Below are positions 15,956-26,572 of a stretch of 64,000 nucleotides of DNA, one piece after another; position 1 is the stretch's first letter, and every line of letters begins with the position of its first letter. The notes under the pieces were generated by a model. That model made no database searches. It saw only the letters and a program-made list of their open reading frames with translations, and was not told where the DNA came from. Made by a program: the position numbers and the translations under genes. The stretch comes from an uncultured Devosia sp. (GTDB lineage: Bacteria > Pseudomonadota > Alphaproteobacteria > Rhizobiales > Devosiaceae), in assembly GCF_913055165.1 (NCBI RefSeq), contig NZ_CAJXJS010000007.1, forward strand, positions 1 through 64,000. The letters run 5' to 3'.

Positions 15956-18501
15956 TGGCCGGCTTTTGGGCCGCCGCCCGTATCGGCCTTCTGGACATGC
16001 GCGGTGATCTGCGGCGCTTTCTTCTGCTTGTGGTCTGCCTCGCCGTCGGCACCGCCCTTATCGCCGGCGTCAATTCGGTTGGCACCAGCATCACCCGGGC
16101 CATCGAGACCGGTGCAGCCGAAATCATGGGCGGCGATCTCGAACTCTCGCGCGCCGACCGCCTCGCCACCCCCGATGAACTGGCAATCATGCAGTCCCTT
16201 GGCCGGCTGGCCACGGTCATCGACACCAATTTGCGGGCCCAGACCTTCGAGCAGGAAGCCTTCGCCGATGTCAGCGCCGTCGGCCCCGGCTATCCGCTTC
16301 TGGGTGCCGTTCGCAGCCCGCAACTGGGCGACGGCCAGGACGTGCAAGAGCTTCTCGCCGAACTCGACGGTGCCCACGGCGCCCTGATCGATGGCATCAT
16401 GCTCGATCAGTTGGGCATCGCCATCGGCGACAGCTTCGGCCTGGGTGGCACCGAGTTTGTTGTCCGCGGTACGCTCAGTGGCTTGCCCGATGCCCCGGTG
16501 CGGGGCTTCCGCCTCGGCCTTCCCACCCTGATCTCTACCGAAGGCTTTGCCAGCGTCAGCGATCGCACCTCGCCACTGCCCGGCCTCGGCACCTGGTATC
16601 GCTACAAGATTCACCTCGCTGATCGCGACATCGAGGCAGGTTTGGCCAGAGCCATCGAGCAGTTCGGCAATTCAGGCTGGACGGTGCGGTCCGCCCGCGA
16701 CGGCCTAGGCCAGATGGTGCGCTATTATGACCTGTTCATGCGCTTCCTGCTGATCGTCGGCCTGGGCTCACTGCTAATTGGCGGGGTCAGCGTCTGGACC
16801 GGCATGCGCGCCTATATCGCCGAGCGCTCCGGTGTCATCGCTGTCCTGCGTTCCATCGGCGCCGATCGCAGCCGCATCTTCATACATTTCCTGGCCCAGG
16901 TCGCTGCCCTGGCCCTCGTTGGTGTCGGTACCGGCCTGGTCATCGGCGCCGGTGTTGCCTGGTTCATCCTGCCCACCATCGGCGCGGCAGTCGGCATAGC
17001 CCTGGCGCCGGCCGTGCACATGCTGCCCCTGGCCATCGCCGCCGGCACTGGGCTCGTAACGGCCTTTGCCTTTGCCTATCTGCCCTTGGTGCAATCGCAG
17101 ACCATCCGCCCGGTCCTCTTGTTCCGTGCCAAGGGGCTGGACGCACCGCCGGTCCATTGGCCCAGCCTCTTGCTGTCCTGGCAAATCCTGCCGCTGATCG
17201 GCGCTATTGCCGCCTTTTTCCTCCTCGCTTGGCTGATGACCGGGGATGCCGCTCTGGTCGCCGGTTTTGGCCTCGCCAGCGCCCTCGGCGCCCTGCTGTT
17301 CCAGGCATTCATCCGCATGGTCCAGGCTGGCCTGGCCCGTCTCCCGGAGGCCGGGCCGCGCGTGCTGCGCCATGCCATTCGCAATATTTCCGCGGCAGGG
17401 CAGAACGCTGCCGCCGTCGCTGTCTCGGCCGGCATGGCACTGGCCATGCTGATCATCGTGCTCGTCATGCAGACCAATCTGCAGCAGGAATTCCTAGGCG
17501 CCTCTGCGTTCGATGCGCCCACCCTGGTCGGCTCCGACCTCTTCCCCGATGAGGTCGAAGACCTCGAGACCCTGACGCGTGAGGGCAACGGCATCTCCCG
17601 CTTCGTATCGACTCCCATGCTGCGCGGCGCACTGGTCGAGGTGGCCGGCACCCCCGCCGAGAACCTCGTCACCCGCGGTCCGGAGGCCACATTCCTCCTC
17701 GCCGGCGAAGTGCCGCTGACCTATCGCACCCATCAGCCCGCCGCCTCGCGCGTGACCGAAGGGGAATGGTGGCCTGCCGACTATGCCGGCCCTGGCCTTG
17801 TCAGCCTGCACCAGAGCCTCAAACACGGGCTGGGCGTCGAACTTGGGGATACCCTCACCTTCTCCATCTTCGGCGAAGAGGCCACTGTAACGGTGGCCAG
17901 TTTCCGCGACTATTCCTGGCAGGGCGGCATCGACTTTCTTGCCACCTTCTCTCCCGGCGTTCTGGACACTTATCCCACCACGCTCTTTGCCGCGGTCACG
18001 GCAGCGCCGGGGCAGGAAGACGCGGTCGCCCGGCTTCTGGCGTCCGAACTGCCCGACATTCGCTTCATCTCGGTTGGCGACACTCTCAAGCAGGTGACAG
18101 ACGCCCTCACCCAGCTTTCCTTTGCCGCCAGCCTCATCGGTGGTCTCGCCGTGGGCAACGGCCTGCTCGTGCTGATCGGCAGCTTGTCGACCGGCCGTCG
18201 TCAGCGCGAAGCCGACACTGTGATCACCAAGGTTCTGGGCGCCACCCGGTCTGAACTGATCGGCACCGCCTTCCTGCAATATCTGGTGTTGGCCATATTG
18301 GCCGCCATTCCCGCCATCGTCCTGGGCATCGCCATGGGCCGCTTCGTTAGTGGCCTGCTCCTGGCCGTCGCCTTCACCCTAAAGCTCGACATCATCCTGG
18401 TGGTACTGCTGGCCGCTATTCTGATCACCGCGCTGCTGGGCGCCATGACCATCTGGCGCGCCGTCTCCACCCGTCCCGCTTTGCTGCTGCGCGATCTTTA
18501 G
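15955..18501 (+). CDS. FtsX-like ABC permease (YbbP-like)
   Basis: This 848-residue membrane protein has the duplicated FtsX layout: an N-terminal helix (about 20-40), a periplasmic domain, three helices near 260-390, more helices near 400-450, a second periplasmic domain, and three helices at the C-terminus. GVIAVLRSIGADRSRIF and DTVITKVLGATRSELI are the two cytoplasmic coupling motifs. Length and plan match YbbP. The start overlaps the ATPase stop by one base. Confidence 0.88.
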   Translation: MAGFWAAARIGLLDMRGDLRRFLLLVVCLAVGTALIAGVNSVGTSITRAIETGAAEIMGGDLELSRADRLATPDELAIMQSLGRLATVIDTNLRAQTFEQEAFADVSAVGPGYPLLGAVRSPQLGDGQDVQELLAELDGAHGALIDGIMLDQLGIAIGDSFGLGGTEFVVRGTLSGLPDAPVRGFRLGLPTLISTEGFASVSDRTSPLPGLGTWYRYKIHLADRDIEAGLARAIEQFGNSGWTVRSARDGLGQMVRYYDLFMRFLLIVGLGSLLIGGVSVWTGMRAYIAERSGVIAVLRSIGADRSRIFIHFLAQVAALALVGVGTGLVIGAGVAWFILPTIGAAVGIALAPAVHMLPLAIAAGTGLVTAFAFAYLPLVQSQTIRPVLLFRAKGLDAPPVHWPSLLLSWQILPLIGAIAAFFLLAWLMTGDAALVAGFGLASALGALLFQAFIRMVQAGLARLPEAGPRVLRHAIRNISAAGQNAAAVAVSAGMALAMLIIVLVMQTNLQQEFLGASAFDAPTLVGSDLFPDEVEDLETLTREGNGISRFVSTPMLRGALVEVAGTPAENLVTRGPEATFLLAGEVPLTYRTHQPAASRVTEGEWWPADYAGPGLVSLHQSLKHGLGVELGDTLTFSIFGEEATVTVASFRDYSWQGGIDFLATFSPGVLDTYPTTLFAAVTAAPGQEDAVARLLASELPDIRFISVGDTLKQVTDALTQLSFAASLIGGLAVGNGLLVLIGSLSTGRRQREADTVITKVLGATRSELIGTAFLQYLVLAILAAIPAIVLGIAMGRFVSGLLLAVAFTLKLDIILVVLLAAILITALLGAMTIWRAVSTRPALLLRDL

Positions 18502-18560
18502 CGGAAGAGAGCCTCAACGAGCTTTGGGGCGTGGGGACAAGTAACCGCCCGACTGGCCCC

Positions 18561-19448
18561 TCAGGAGAAAAAATCCACCAGCATGTCGAACACTAGCCGG
18601 ATGCGCCGGCTGGTATGCAGCTCGCGGTGTGTCACCAGCCAGACCGGCACTGCGATCGGCTCAATCGCGGGCACCGCGATCTCGACCTCCGGCGTCTGCC
18701 GCGCCACGGCCTCCACCATGGCGCCCAGGCACATGCCCTTGCGCACCCACTCCCACCCGGTCATGCCGCTTTGCGTGGCCAGGCGAAAATTGTCGGGCCC
18801 CAGCGGCACGCCCCGGCGCTGCATCTCGGCAATGAAATCGTCATTGCCTTCCAGCGCACCGGCAAACTCGCCCCGCGCCAGCTCCTCTCCATTTTTCGGC
18901 CGACCCAGCCTGTCGAGCAATTCCGGCGTGCCATAGACATAGGCCGCCGTATCCTTGCAGCGCCGGGCAATCAACCCGTCCTGATCCGGCCGCACATGCC
19001 GGATGGCAATGTCAGCCTCACGCCGCAGCAAATCACTGATCGATCCCGTCGCCAGCACCTGCACCGTAATGGCCGGGGCCTCCCGCCTGATCCTGTCGAG
19101 CAGCGGTGGCAGCACATGTCCGGCATAGATGTCGGCCGTCGTGATCCGCACCACCCCTTCAACCGATTGAGATTGCGCCGCCGCGGAAAGCGCCACCCGT
19201 TCGGCCGCGGCGCCCATATCGCGCAAGTCCGCCACCAGGCGCTGTCCCGCCTCCGTCAGCACCAGGCTCCGGCCAACCCGCTCGAAAATGGCAAGACCCA
19301 GGCTCTCTTCCAGCGCCGCCACCTGACGGCCAAGGGTTGGTTGCGTCAGGCCCAGGCGCTTGGCCGCCGCCGACAGGGAGCCTGCCTCCACCGTAGTCAG
19401 CAGGGCGCGCATCTGGTTCCAGTCGGGGTTGAGCGGCATGGCTTTCAT
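18561..19448 (-). CDS. LysR family transcriptional regulator
   Basis: A 295-residue LysR regulator with an N-terminal HTH (GSLSAAAKRLGLTQPTLGRQVAALEESLGLAIFERVGRS, given here across the usual 60 residues) and a two-lobed effector domain from about residue 95. It is divergent from the methyltransferase gene about 95 bases away, so that gene is a candidate target. ATG 19448 and ATG 19439 are both possible starts. Confidence 0.86.
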   Translation of the reverse strand: MKAMPLNPDWNQMRALLTTVEAGSLSAAAKRLGLTQPTLGRQVAALEESLGLAIFERVGRSLVLTEAGQRLVADLRDMGAAAERVALSAAAQSQSVEGVVRITTADIYAGHVLPPLLDRIRREAPAITVQVLATGSISDLLRREADIAIRHVRPDQDGLIARRCKDTAAYVYGTPELLDRLGRPKNGEELARGEFAGALEGNDDFIAEMQRRGVPLGPDNFRLATQSGMTGWEWVRKGMCLGAMVEAVARQTPEVEIAVPAIEPIAVPVWLVTHRELHTSRRIRLVFDMLVDFFS

Positions 19449-19542
19449 ACGCAGATGTATAGTTCTTCTGCCTATTTCTGCAATTTTGTTTTCAAGCCCT
19501 GAGGGCTAGTCTGCTCTCGCTACCGCAGACGCAGGATCGAAC

Positions 19543-20166
19543 ATGGCTGAACTGAGCGCATTCTGGGACAAGCTGGCCGACAAATACGCGGCCCAGCCCA
19601 TTGCTGATGAAGATGCCTACCGCACCAAATTGGCGCGCACCCAGGCTCATCTGACCCCGGAAATGGACATCTTCGAGTTCGGTTGCGGCACCGGCGGCAC
19701 CGCCATTGCCCATGCTCCGCATGTGCGCAGCGTCCGCGCCATCGATTTTTCCAAACGCATGCTCGACCTGGCCCGCCAGCGCGCCATCGAGGCAGGGGTC
19801 GACAATGTCACCTTCGAGCAGGGTGACATCACCAGGATCGCGGTGGAACCGGGCCGCTACGACATGGTGCTGGGGCTTTCCATCCTGCATCTGCTCAAGG
19901 ACCGGAAGGCCGCCATTGCGCGCGTCTATGACATGCTCAAGCCCGGTGGGCGCTTCGTGTCCAGCACCGCCTGCCTCGGCGACTCCATGAGATGGTTCGG
20001 CGCCATTGCCCCGCTCGGCCGCGCCCTGGGCCTGCTCCCCGTGCTCAACATCATGACGCCAGAGCAATTGCGCATGGATATGACCAGCACCGGCTTCGTC
20101 ATCGAACACGACTGGCGGCCCGCCCCCAAGGCCGCCCTGTTCCTGATTGCCCGCAAGCCGGACTGA
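19543..20166 (+). CDS. class I SAM-dependent methyltransferase
   Basis: This 207-residue methyltransferase has SAM motif I as IFEFGCGTGGTAIA (about 44-57), an acidic residue binding the ribose in VRAIDFSKRML, and motif IV in YDMVLGLSILHLL. The C-terminus (LMGLLPVLNIMTPEQ-like segment, then WRPAPKAALFLIARK) is a typical strand 6/7 ending. The acceptor substrate cannot be told from sequence. It is divergent from a LysR regulator. Confidence 0.85.
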   Translation: MAELSAFWDKLADKYAAQPIADEDAYRTKLARTQAHLTPEMDIFEFGCGTGGTAIAHAPHVRSVRAIDFSKRMLDLARQRAIEAGVDNVTFEQGDITRIAVEPGRYDMVLGLSILHLLKDRKAAIARVYDMLKPGGRFVSSTACLGDSMRWFGAIAPLGRALGLLPVLNIMTPEQLRMDMTSTGFVIEHDWRPAPKAALFLIARKPD

Positions 20167-20295
20167 TTGGCCTGTGGAACCTGACTTTCCCCGATTGGGC
20201 GAATCGGTGACGCTGTGTGCTAACAGTGTGTGAACCCCAAGTTGCCGTGCGTCTGTCTTCCTGCTGGAGCCTGGACGCATCCAGCCGGAGAAATG

Positions 20296-21819
20296 ATGCA
20301 GGTCGCCATCGACATGGGAGAAAGCCGGGGAACCGGCCCAGCCCACATGGATCTCGAGGAATTGCTCGCCACGCGCCTGCTGGTGCAGGGCAATTCGGGG
20401 TCTGGAAAGTCGCATCTGCTGCGCCGCCTGCTGGAGCAATCCGCCCAGTGGGTGCAGCAATGCATCATCGACCCCGAGGGGGATTTCGTAACGCTCTCGG
20501 AGCGCTACGGCCATCTGGTGGTCGACGCCACCCGCACCGAAAACGAGTTGACCCGTATCGCAGCCCGTGTGCGCCAGCATCGCGTCTCGGTCGTGCTCAA
20601 TCTCGAAGGCCTGGATGTCGAGCAGCAGATGCGCGCCGCCGCGGCCTTTCTCGGCGGCATGTTCGACGCGGACCGGGACTATTGGTATCCGGTCCTGGTG
20701 GTGGTCGACGAGGCCCAGCTCTTCGCCCCGGCCGCGGCCGGCGAAGTATCCGACGAAGCGCGCAAATTATCCCTCGGCGCCATGACCAACCTCATGTGCC
20801 GCGGCCGCAAGCGCGGCCTTGCCGGCGTCATCGCCACCCAGCGCCTGGCCAAATTGGCCAAGAACGTCGCCGCAGAGGCCTCCAACTTCCTGATGGGCCG
20901 CACCTTCCTCGATATCGACATGGCCCGCGCTGCCGACCTTCTGGGCATGGACCGGCGCCAGGCCGAGCAGTTTCGCGACCTCGCCCGCGGTCATTTCGTC
21001 GCGCTCGGCCCGGCCATTTCGCGGCGCCCCCTGCCCGTCGTCATCGGCCCGGTGGAAACCTCGGCCCGCTCGACCAGCCCGAAACTGACGCCCCTGCCTG
21101 AAGCGCCAGCAGATGCGGCTGATCTCATCTTCACCCAGGACCCCGAGGAACTGGCCCGCCCGGTGGTTCGTCGGCCCCCGCCTCCACCACCCCCCTCAAC
21201 CAATGAATTGCTCGCCCAGGTTGCTGAAGCCCGCGCCAGGGCGCGGTCCGACGCACCCAGCGAGCCGGCCTCGCTCTTCCCCGAGATCGACGAGGCGGAA
21301 CGCGAAGCCATGATCCAGGCGGTCATGGCCGAATTGATGAGCGATCCCGATGCCGGCTTCCGAACCACTGCCGTGCTCTACCAGGATTTTCTGGTGCGCT
21401 GCCGCATCCGCCGCGTCCCCGGCGAGCCACCGGCTCTACCCGCCTTCAAGCGCCTGCTGGCCGTGGCCCGCGTCGCCCCGGATGAAGAGATTGCATCCTC
21501 CGATGGCTGGCAGCAGGCATTGACCCTATCGGAAACCCTGACCGACGACGTGCAGGGTGTGTTCCTGGTCATTGCCCAGGCGGCACTGACCGGCCAGCCC
21601 TGTCCGTCCGACGCCACATTGGCACGCCTTTACGGCACCCATTCCTCCAGCCGCGCCAGGCGACTGCTCACCTGGTTCGAGGAACGAGGATTGATCGTGC
21701 TGCGCACTGATTTCCGTGGCGCCCGTATCGCCGCTTTCCCCGATCTGGGCGTGGAAACCGCCCCCGGCGACCCCAATGGACCCGATGCCTTGGTGGAAGA
21801 ACGCGGCGCCGCCGAGTAG
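20296..21819 (+). CDS. HerA-like ATPase (DUF87)
   Basis: A 507-residue protein whose first 280 residues form a HerA/FtsK-type ATPase: Walker A GNSGSGKS (32-39), Walker B VLVVVDEAQLFAP, and a sensor region in GVIATQRLAKLAKNV. A proline-rich linker (RRPPPPPPPSTNE) leads to an alpha-helical C-terminal part that ends in a winged-helix-like segment (ATLARLYGTHSSSRARRLLTWF). CCGGAG lies five bases before ATG 20296. HerA enzymes are hexameric DNA translocases in repair or defence, but no NurA nuclease or defence gene is adjacent. Confidence 0.8.
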   Translation: MQVAIDMGESRGTGPAHMDLEELLATRLLVQGNSGSGKSHLLRRLLEQSAQWVQQCIIDPEGDFVTLSERYGHLVVDATRTENELTRIAARVRQHRVSVVLNLEGLDVEQQMRAAAAFLGGMFDADRDYWYPVLVVVDEAQLFAPAAAGEVSDEARKLSLGAMTNLMCRGRKRGLAGVIATQRLAKLAKNVAAEASNFLMGRTFLDIDMARAADLLGMDRRQAEQFRDLARGHFVALGPAISRRPLPVVIGPVETSARSTSPKLTPLPEAPADAADLIFTQDPEELARPVVRRPPPPPPPSTNELLAQVAEARARARSDAPSEPASLFPEIDEAEREAMIQAVMAELMSDPDAGFRTTAVLYQDFLVRCRIRRVPGEPPALPAFKRLLAVARVAPDEEIASSDGWQQALTLSETLTDDVQGVFLVIAQAALTGQPCPSDATLARLYGTHSSSRARRLLTWFEERGLIVLRTDFRGARIAAFPDLGVETAPGDPNGPDALVEERGAAE

Positions 21820-21823
21820 GGCG

Positions 21824-22690
21824 CTACCCCACCAGCTCCGCGCGAAAGCTGTAGCGCGCCGAAGCCCCTGGCCCCAGCAATTCCGAATAGGGCCGTTCGC
21901 TCAGCTCTTCCGAACCGCCGACCTCCGCAGCTGTCCCGTGCCAGGGTTCCAGGCAGACAAAGCCGGCGCCCGGCTTTGACCACAGGGCAAAATTGGGCAG
22001 GTTCTCCCAGGTGAAATGGACGCTTGGCCCGGCCTCCGGCCCATAGCGCAAGCCCGCCCCGGCGCCCTCGGGAAACAGCATGGCATCTGCCTTGAACAGG
22101 TCGTGGTTGAGCGCCAGCCGACCGTTTTCGAAAGGCGAAGGCAGTGCCTCGGGTTCCACCAGCCCGCCGGAGAGGCGGTGCAAGGGCGGCGCGCCGCCTT
22201 CGTCCAGCACAACCCAGTGGGATTGCCCTTCTGCGCCCGGCAGCGGCCAGGCAAAGGCGGGGTGAAAACCGATGCCGAACGGCATGACACGCTTGTCTCG
22301 GTTGGTAACGGTCGCGGTCACAACCACCGACCGCCCTTCCACCCGGTGCTCTATGTCGAGCTGGAAGTTGAAGGGATACATCGCGTGGCTCGCCTCGGAC
22401 GCCATGAGCCGATAGACACAGCGGTCGCTTTCCTCCACCACCAGCGAATAATTGCTGCGCCGCGCAAAGCCATGCTGGCTCATCTGAAAAGGCGTGCCGT
22501 CGACGGTTACAGTGTCATTGGGCGCCTTGCCGACAATGGGGAACAGAATAGGAGATCGGCCTGTCCAATAGGTGGCATCGCCATGCCAGAGCCAGTGTCG
22601 CCCATCCCGCGTCTGAATCGATTGCATCTCTGCCCCAAGGGCGGCGACATCGACCGTGATCTGGTCATTGGCGATACGGGTCAACTGCAT
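21824..22690 (-). CDS. aldose 1-epimerase family protein
   Basis: This 288-residue protein fits the galactose mutarotase-like fold (YeaD/LacX group). Characteristic pieces are LWHGDATYWTGRSPILFPIVG near residue 35-55, MSQHGFARRS, the histidine in PFGIGFHPAFAWPL and the glutamate in FVCLEPWHGTA. It probably interconverts anomers of a sugar or sugar phosphate. It is convergent with the HerA-like gene, only four bases apart. Confidence 0.85.
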   Translation of the reverse strand: MQLTRIANDQITVDVAALGAEMQSIQTRDGRHWLWHGDATYWTGRSPILFPIVGKAPNDTVTVDGTPFQMSQHGFARRSNYSLVVEESDRCVYRLMASEASHAMYPFNFQLDIEHRVEGRSVVVTATVTNRDKRVMPFGIGFHPAFAWPLPGAEGQSHWVVLDEGGAPPLHRLSGGLVEPEALPSPFENGRLALNHDLFKADAMLFPEGAGAGLRYGPEAGPSVHFTWENLPNFALWSKPGAGFVCLEPWHGTAAEVGGSEELSERPYSELLGPGASARYSFRAELVG

Positions 22691-22842
22691 GCGCCACTCC
22701 GGGACTGTGATGGAACGGGGTACACCCTAACCCCTTCCATGACCAAGGAGAACCCACAAGTACGCTTGCGATGAACAAGCCCTAAAATTCAGTCTCGACC
22801 ATCCCTCTTGCAGGAAGCGTCAACCGGGACTATCGCCTGACC

Positions 22843-25293
22843 ATGCGCCCGATCATGCCACCTTTGCCCATAGACGCCGCCCTGCCCGCGCTGGCGGCGG
22901 CGCTCGCTGATGGTACGGCGGCCGTGCTTGTGGCCCAGCCCGGCGCTGGCAAGACGACGCGAGTCCCCTTGGCCCTGCTCGATGCACCCTGGCGCCGCGA
23001 TGACCGCATCATTGTGCTTGAACCGCGCCGCCTGGCCGCCCGCGCCGCGGCCCGGCAAATGGCAAGGCTGCTGGGTGAGGAGGTAGGCCAGACCGTCGGC
23101 TATCGCGTCCGCATGGAATCCAGGGTTTCCGCCAGCACCCGCATCGAGGTGGTGACCGAGGGGGTCTATACGCGCATGCTGCTCGATGACCCCGAGCTCA
23201 CGGGCATCGCCGCCGTGCTCTTCGATGAGTTTCATGAACGTAGCCTCGACGCCGATCTGGGCCTCGCCCTGACCCTTGACGCCCGCGCCCTGCGACCCGA
23301 TCTGAGGCTCCTTGTCATGTCGGCCACGATCGACGGCGCCGCCGTTGCCGGTCTCCTTGACGATGCTCCCGTCATTGATAGTCCCGGTCGCAGCTTTCCG
23401 GTCGAAACCCTCTATGCCGAGCCCGATCCGCTCGTACGCCTCGAAGATCAGGTAACGACGGCCACGCTGCTGGCCCTGCGAGAGCACCAGGGCTCTGCCC
23501 TCGTCTTCCTGCCTGGCCAGGGCGAAATTACCCGCGTGGCGGAGCGACTTGCCCCGCGCCTGCCGCCCAATACCGACCTTGCTCCGCTCTACGGCCAGCT
23601 CTCGCCTGCCGAACAGGATCGGGCCATTCAGCCCGCGCCCGAGGGTCGCCGCAAATTGGTACTGGCGACCTCCATCGCCGAAACCTCGCTGACCATCGAG
23701 GGCGTCCGTATCGTCATCGATTCCGGCTTCCGCCGCGTGCCCGTCTATGAACCTGCAACCGGCATGACCACCCTTGCCACCCGCCGGGTCTCGCGTGCCG
23801 GGGCCGACCAGCGCCTCGGTCGCGCCGGCCGCACCAGCCCGGGCGTGTGCATCCGTCTCTGGAATCAGGGCCAGACCGCCGCGCTCGAGCCCTATGACAC
23901 GCCAGAGATTCTCGCGGCGGACCTCTCCGGCCTGCTGCTCGACCTCGCTGCCTGGGGCGTCACCGACCATGCCAAGCTGCGTTTTCTCGACCCGCCGCCT
24001 GCTCCGGCGTGGGCTGAAGCCAAGGCCCTTCTGACCCGGCTCGACGCCATCGATGCCTCCGGTTTGCTCACCCCGGAAGGCAGGGCGCTCGCCAGGCTGC
24101 CCCTTCACCCCCGCCTCGCCCATATGGTGGTGGCTGGCGCCGAAGATGGAGACGCCCGCACCGCTGCCGAGCTTGCGGTGCTGATCGGCGAGCGCGGCCT
24201 TGGTGGCGACGACACCGATCTTGGCCGCCGGCTCGAGCGCTTCCGCTCCGATCGCTCCCGCCGCGCCGAGGATGCCCGGACCATGGCCAAGCGCTGGGCC
24301 AAGCTGGCCGGCGGCTCCAATGACGAGACGTTTTCCCCCGGGCATCACCTCGCCCGCGCCTTTCCCGATCGCGTTGCCCAGCCGGCCGGGCCGCGCGGGC
24401 GGTTCCGCCTCGCCAATGGGCGACAGGCGCAACTGGACGAGACTCACGCCCTCGCCGGAGCGCCCTTTGTCGTGGTGGCGGACCTTACCGGAAGCGCCAC
24501 TCAGGGTCGCATCCGATCCGCAGCGGCCCTCGATCCGTCAGAACTCGAAACCCTCTTCGCTGGCCACATCACCAGCCAAACCGCCCTGACCTTTGACGCG
24601 GCGACCGGCTCTGTCCGCGCCCGCCGCCAGCGCCGCCTCGATGCCCTGCGCCTCGCCGACGATACCGCGCCGGTCACGGACCTCGAAGCGGCGGCTCGCA
24701 TCCTGGCGGAAGCCGCGCTCAAACGCCCGGAGACTCTGCCCTGGAGCCGCGACCAGAAGGCCCTGCGCGCCCGCGCCAGTTTCCTTCACAATAGCCTGGG
24801 GAACGATTGGCCAGATCTCTCCGACCAAGCCCTGGCCGCAGATTCCGGCTGGCTCGCGCCGCATCTGGTCGGTGAGACCCGCCTTGCCGCGATCACAGCC
24901 GACTATCTCGGCGCCGCCCTGGAAACGCTCCTCCCCTGGGCCAAACGACAGGAGATCGACCGTCTGCTGCCCAGCCATTATTCTGCCCCCTCAGGCAGTC
25001 ATTTGCCTATCGACTATGGCGCCGAGAACGGTCCAGCCCTTGAAGTCCGGGTGCAGGAGCTGTTCGGCCTGGACCGTCACCCGACCATCGCCGGGGGCAA
25101 GGTGCCGCTGCTTCTGGTGCTGCTCTCGCCCGCGCACCGGCCCATCCAGACCACGCGCGACCTGCCCGGCTTCTGGCGCGGTTCCTGGAAGGATGTCGCC
25201 AAGGATCTCAAAGGCCGCTATCCCCGACATCCCTGGCCCGATGATCCGATTGCTGCCCCGGCCACCAATCGCGCCAAGCCCCGCGGCACCTGA
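22843..25293 (+). CDS. hrpB: ATP-dependent helicase HrpB
   Basis: An 816-residue DExH-box helicase. Walker A is QPGAGKTT (32-39), motif II DEFH (128-131), and SAT (MSATIDGAAV) follows. The helicase C-domain has VLATSIAETSLTIEGV and the QRLGRAGRT motif; a DEAH-associated HB domain and the family-specific HrpB C-terminal domain follow (LPIDYGAENGPALEVRVQELFGL in the last 100 residues). Length matches HrpB. Its cellular role is not settled. Confidence 0.93.
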   Translation: MRPIMPPLPIDAALPALAAALADGTAAVLVAQPGAGKTTRVPLALLDAPWRRDDRIIVLEPRRLAARAAARQMARLLGEEVGQTVGYRVRMESRVSASTRIEVVTEGVYTRMLLDDPELTGIAAVLFDEFHERSLDADLGLALTLDARALRPDLRLLVMSATIDGAAVAGLLDDAPVIDSPGRSFPVETLYAEPDPLVRLEDQVTTATLLALREHQGSALVFLPGQGEITRVAERLAPRLPPNTDLAPLYGQLSPAEQDRAIQPAPEGRRKLVLATSIAETSLTIEGVRIVIDSGFRRVPVYEPATGMTTLATRRVSRAGADQRLGRAGRTSPGVCIRLWNQGQTAALEPYDTPEILAADLSGLLLDLAAWGVTDHAKLRFLDPPPAPAWAEAKALLTRLDAIDASGLLTPEGRALARLPLHPRLAHMVVAGAEDGDARTAAELAVLIGERGLGGDDTDLGRRLERFRSDRSRRAEDARTMAKRWAKLAGGSNDETFSPGHHLARAFPDRVAQPAGPRGRFRLANGRQAQLDETHALAGAPFVVVADLTGSATQGRIRSAAALDPSELETLFAGHITSQTALTFDAATGSVRARRQRRLDALRLADDTAPVTDLEAAARILAEAALKRPETLPWSRDQKALRARASFLHNSLGNDWPDLSDQALAADSGWLAPHLVGETRLAAITADYLGAALETLLPWAKRQEIDRLLPSHYSAPSGSHLPIDYGAENGPALEVRVQELFGLDRHPTIAGGKVPLLLVLLSPAHRPIQTTRDLPGFWRGSWKDVAKDLKGRYPRHPWPDDPIAAPATNRAKPRGT

Positions 25294-25298
25294 CCGCC

Positions 25299-26069
25299 TC
25301 ACAAGCCCTCGCGCCAGGCCAGCCCTGCAGAGGTTCCACCGAGCGGTCGATATTCCGCGCCCACCCAGCCGTCATAGCCGCTGGTCGCGATCGCACCAAA
25401 GACCGACGCAAAGTCGATCGCCCCGCTGCCCGGTTCGTGCCGCCCCGGCATGTCCGCGATCTGCACATGGCCGATCACCGGCAACAACCGCACGAAATTG
25501 TCCACCAGGGCCTCGCCCATCATCGCCATGTGGTAGAAGTCATATTGCAGGCGCAGATTGGCATGCGCCACGGTGGCCAGCACACGCTCGGCCTGCTTCA
25601 GGCTCGCCAGCCCGTAGCCTGGCATATCCACGGGGTTGATCGGCTCAATCAGCGCCGTCACCCCCGCTTGCCGCAGCCTCTCGGCGGCCCAGCGCAGGTT
25701 TTCGACGAACACAGTTTCCGCCTCTGCTGCAAGCACACCCTCCGGCACGATCCCGGCCATGATGTGCAGCCGCGAACAGTTCAGGGCCTTGGCGTAGACG
25801 ATGGCCTGCTCGATCCCCTCGCGAAACTCACCCTCCCGCCCCGGCTGGCATGCGCAGCCGCGGTCGCCTGCCGCCCAGTCTCCGGCCGGCGCATTGAACA
25901 GCACGACCTCCACGCCTGCTGCGCGCGCCGCATCGGCTACAGCGCCAGGCGAAAAATCATAGGGAGAAACAAACTCGACGCCACCGAAGCCATCGGCTGC
26001 GGCGGCATCGAAGCGGTCGATAAATCCATGCTCGGTGTAGAGCATGGTCAAATTGGCCGATAACCTCAC
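25299..26069 (-). CDS. hydroxypyruvate isomerase family protein
   Basis: A 256-residue TIM-barrel isomerase of the Hyi/sugar phosphate isomerase family. Metal-binding acidic residues are expected in [14 protein letters not shown] and [13 protein letters not shown], with [20 protein letters not shown] close to the C-terminus, the hallmark stretch of Hyi proteins. The GTG at 26069 overlaps the msrB stop (GTGA); a further upstream ATG would lie inside msrB. It is probably co-translated with msrB. Whether the substrate is hydroxypyruvate or another keto-sugar is open. Confidence 0.86.
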   Translation of the reverse strand: MRLSANLTMLYTEHGFIDRFDAAAADGFGGVEFVSPYDFSPGAVADAARAAGVEVVLFNAPAGDWAAGDRGCACQPGREGEFREGIEQAIVYAKALNCSRLHIMAGIVPEGVLAAEAETVFVENLRWAAERLRQAGVTALIEPINPVDMPGYGLASLKQAERVLATVAHANLRLQYDFYHMAMMGEALVDNFVRLLPVIGHVQIADMPGRHEPGSGAIDFASVFGAIATSGYDGWVGAEYRPLGGTSAGLAWREGL

Positions 26070-26470
26070 GCGTCGGGCGTGAAGTTCAGGGCCACACCAT
26101 TGATGCAATAGCGCAGGCCGGTGGGCGGCGGACCATCGGGAAACACATGGCCCAGATGGCTACCGCAGGTCGCGCAATGTACCTCTGTACGGACCATGCC
26201 ATGCGAGCGATCGGTCGTCGTCTGCACAGACCCCGGAATGGGATCGTTGAAGCTGGGCCAGCCCGTACCGCTTTCGAACTTCAGCGACGCGGCAAACAGC
26301 GGGGTGTCACAACCGGCGCAGGAAAAGGTCCCCGGCCGCTTTTCATGCAGCAATGCGCAGCTACCTGGCCGCTCTGTGCCATGCTGGCGCATGATGTAAT
26401 ATTGTTCCTCGGTCAGCCGTTCGCGCCATTCGGCGTCGGTGCGGGTCACGGGATAAGCATGGCTATCCAT
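26066..26470 (-). CDS. msrB: peptide-methionine (R)-S-oxide reductase
   Basis: This 134-residue repair enzyme reduces methionine-R-sulphoxide in proteins. Zinc cysteines are C51/C54 (CAGC) and C99/C102 (CATC), and the catalytic cysteine is C122 in [11 protein letters not shown]. The substrate motif GTGWPSF is present. There is no signal peptide, so it is cytoplasmic. Confidence 0.95.
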   Translation of the reverse strand: MDSHAYPVTRTDAEWRERLTEEQYYIMRQHGTERPGSCALLHEKRPGTFSCAGCDTPLFAASLKFESGTGWPSFNDPIPGSVQTTTDRSHGMVRTEVHCATCGSHLGHVFPDGPPPTGLRYCINGVALNFTPDA

Positions 26471-26572
26471 AATGGTGCTCCTTTTGTCGGCCTGTCATTC
26501 GCCGATCATATAGGCTTAGTTACGCCTGTTTCCCACAATTCGTTCATCCCCTCGCGCCCCCGTGACCCACCC

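Noticed and set aside
20296-21819. HerA-NurA type defence system
   Set aside because: The ATPase is present, but no nuclease or other defence gene lies nearby, so a defence system is not supported.
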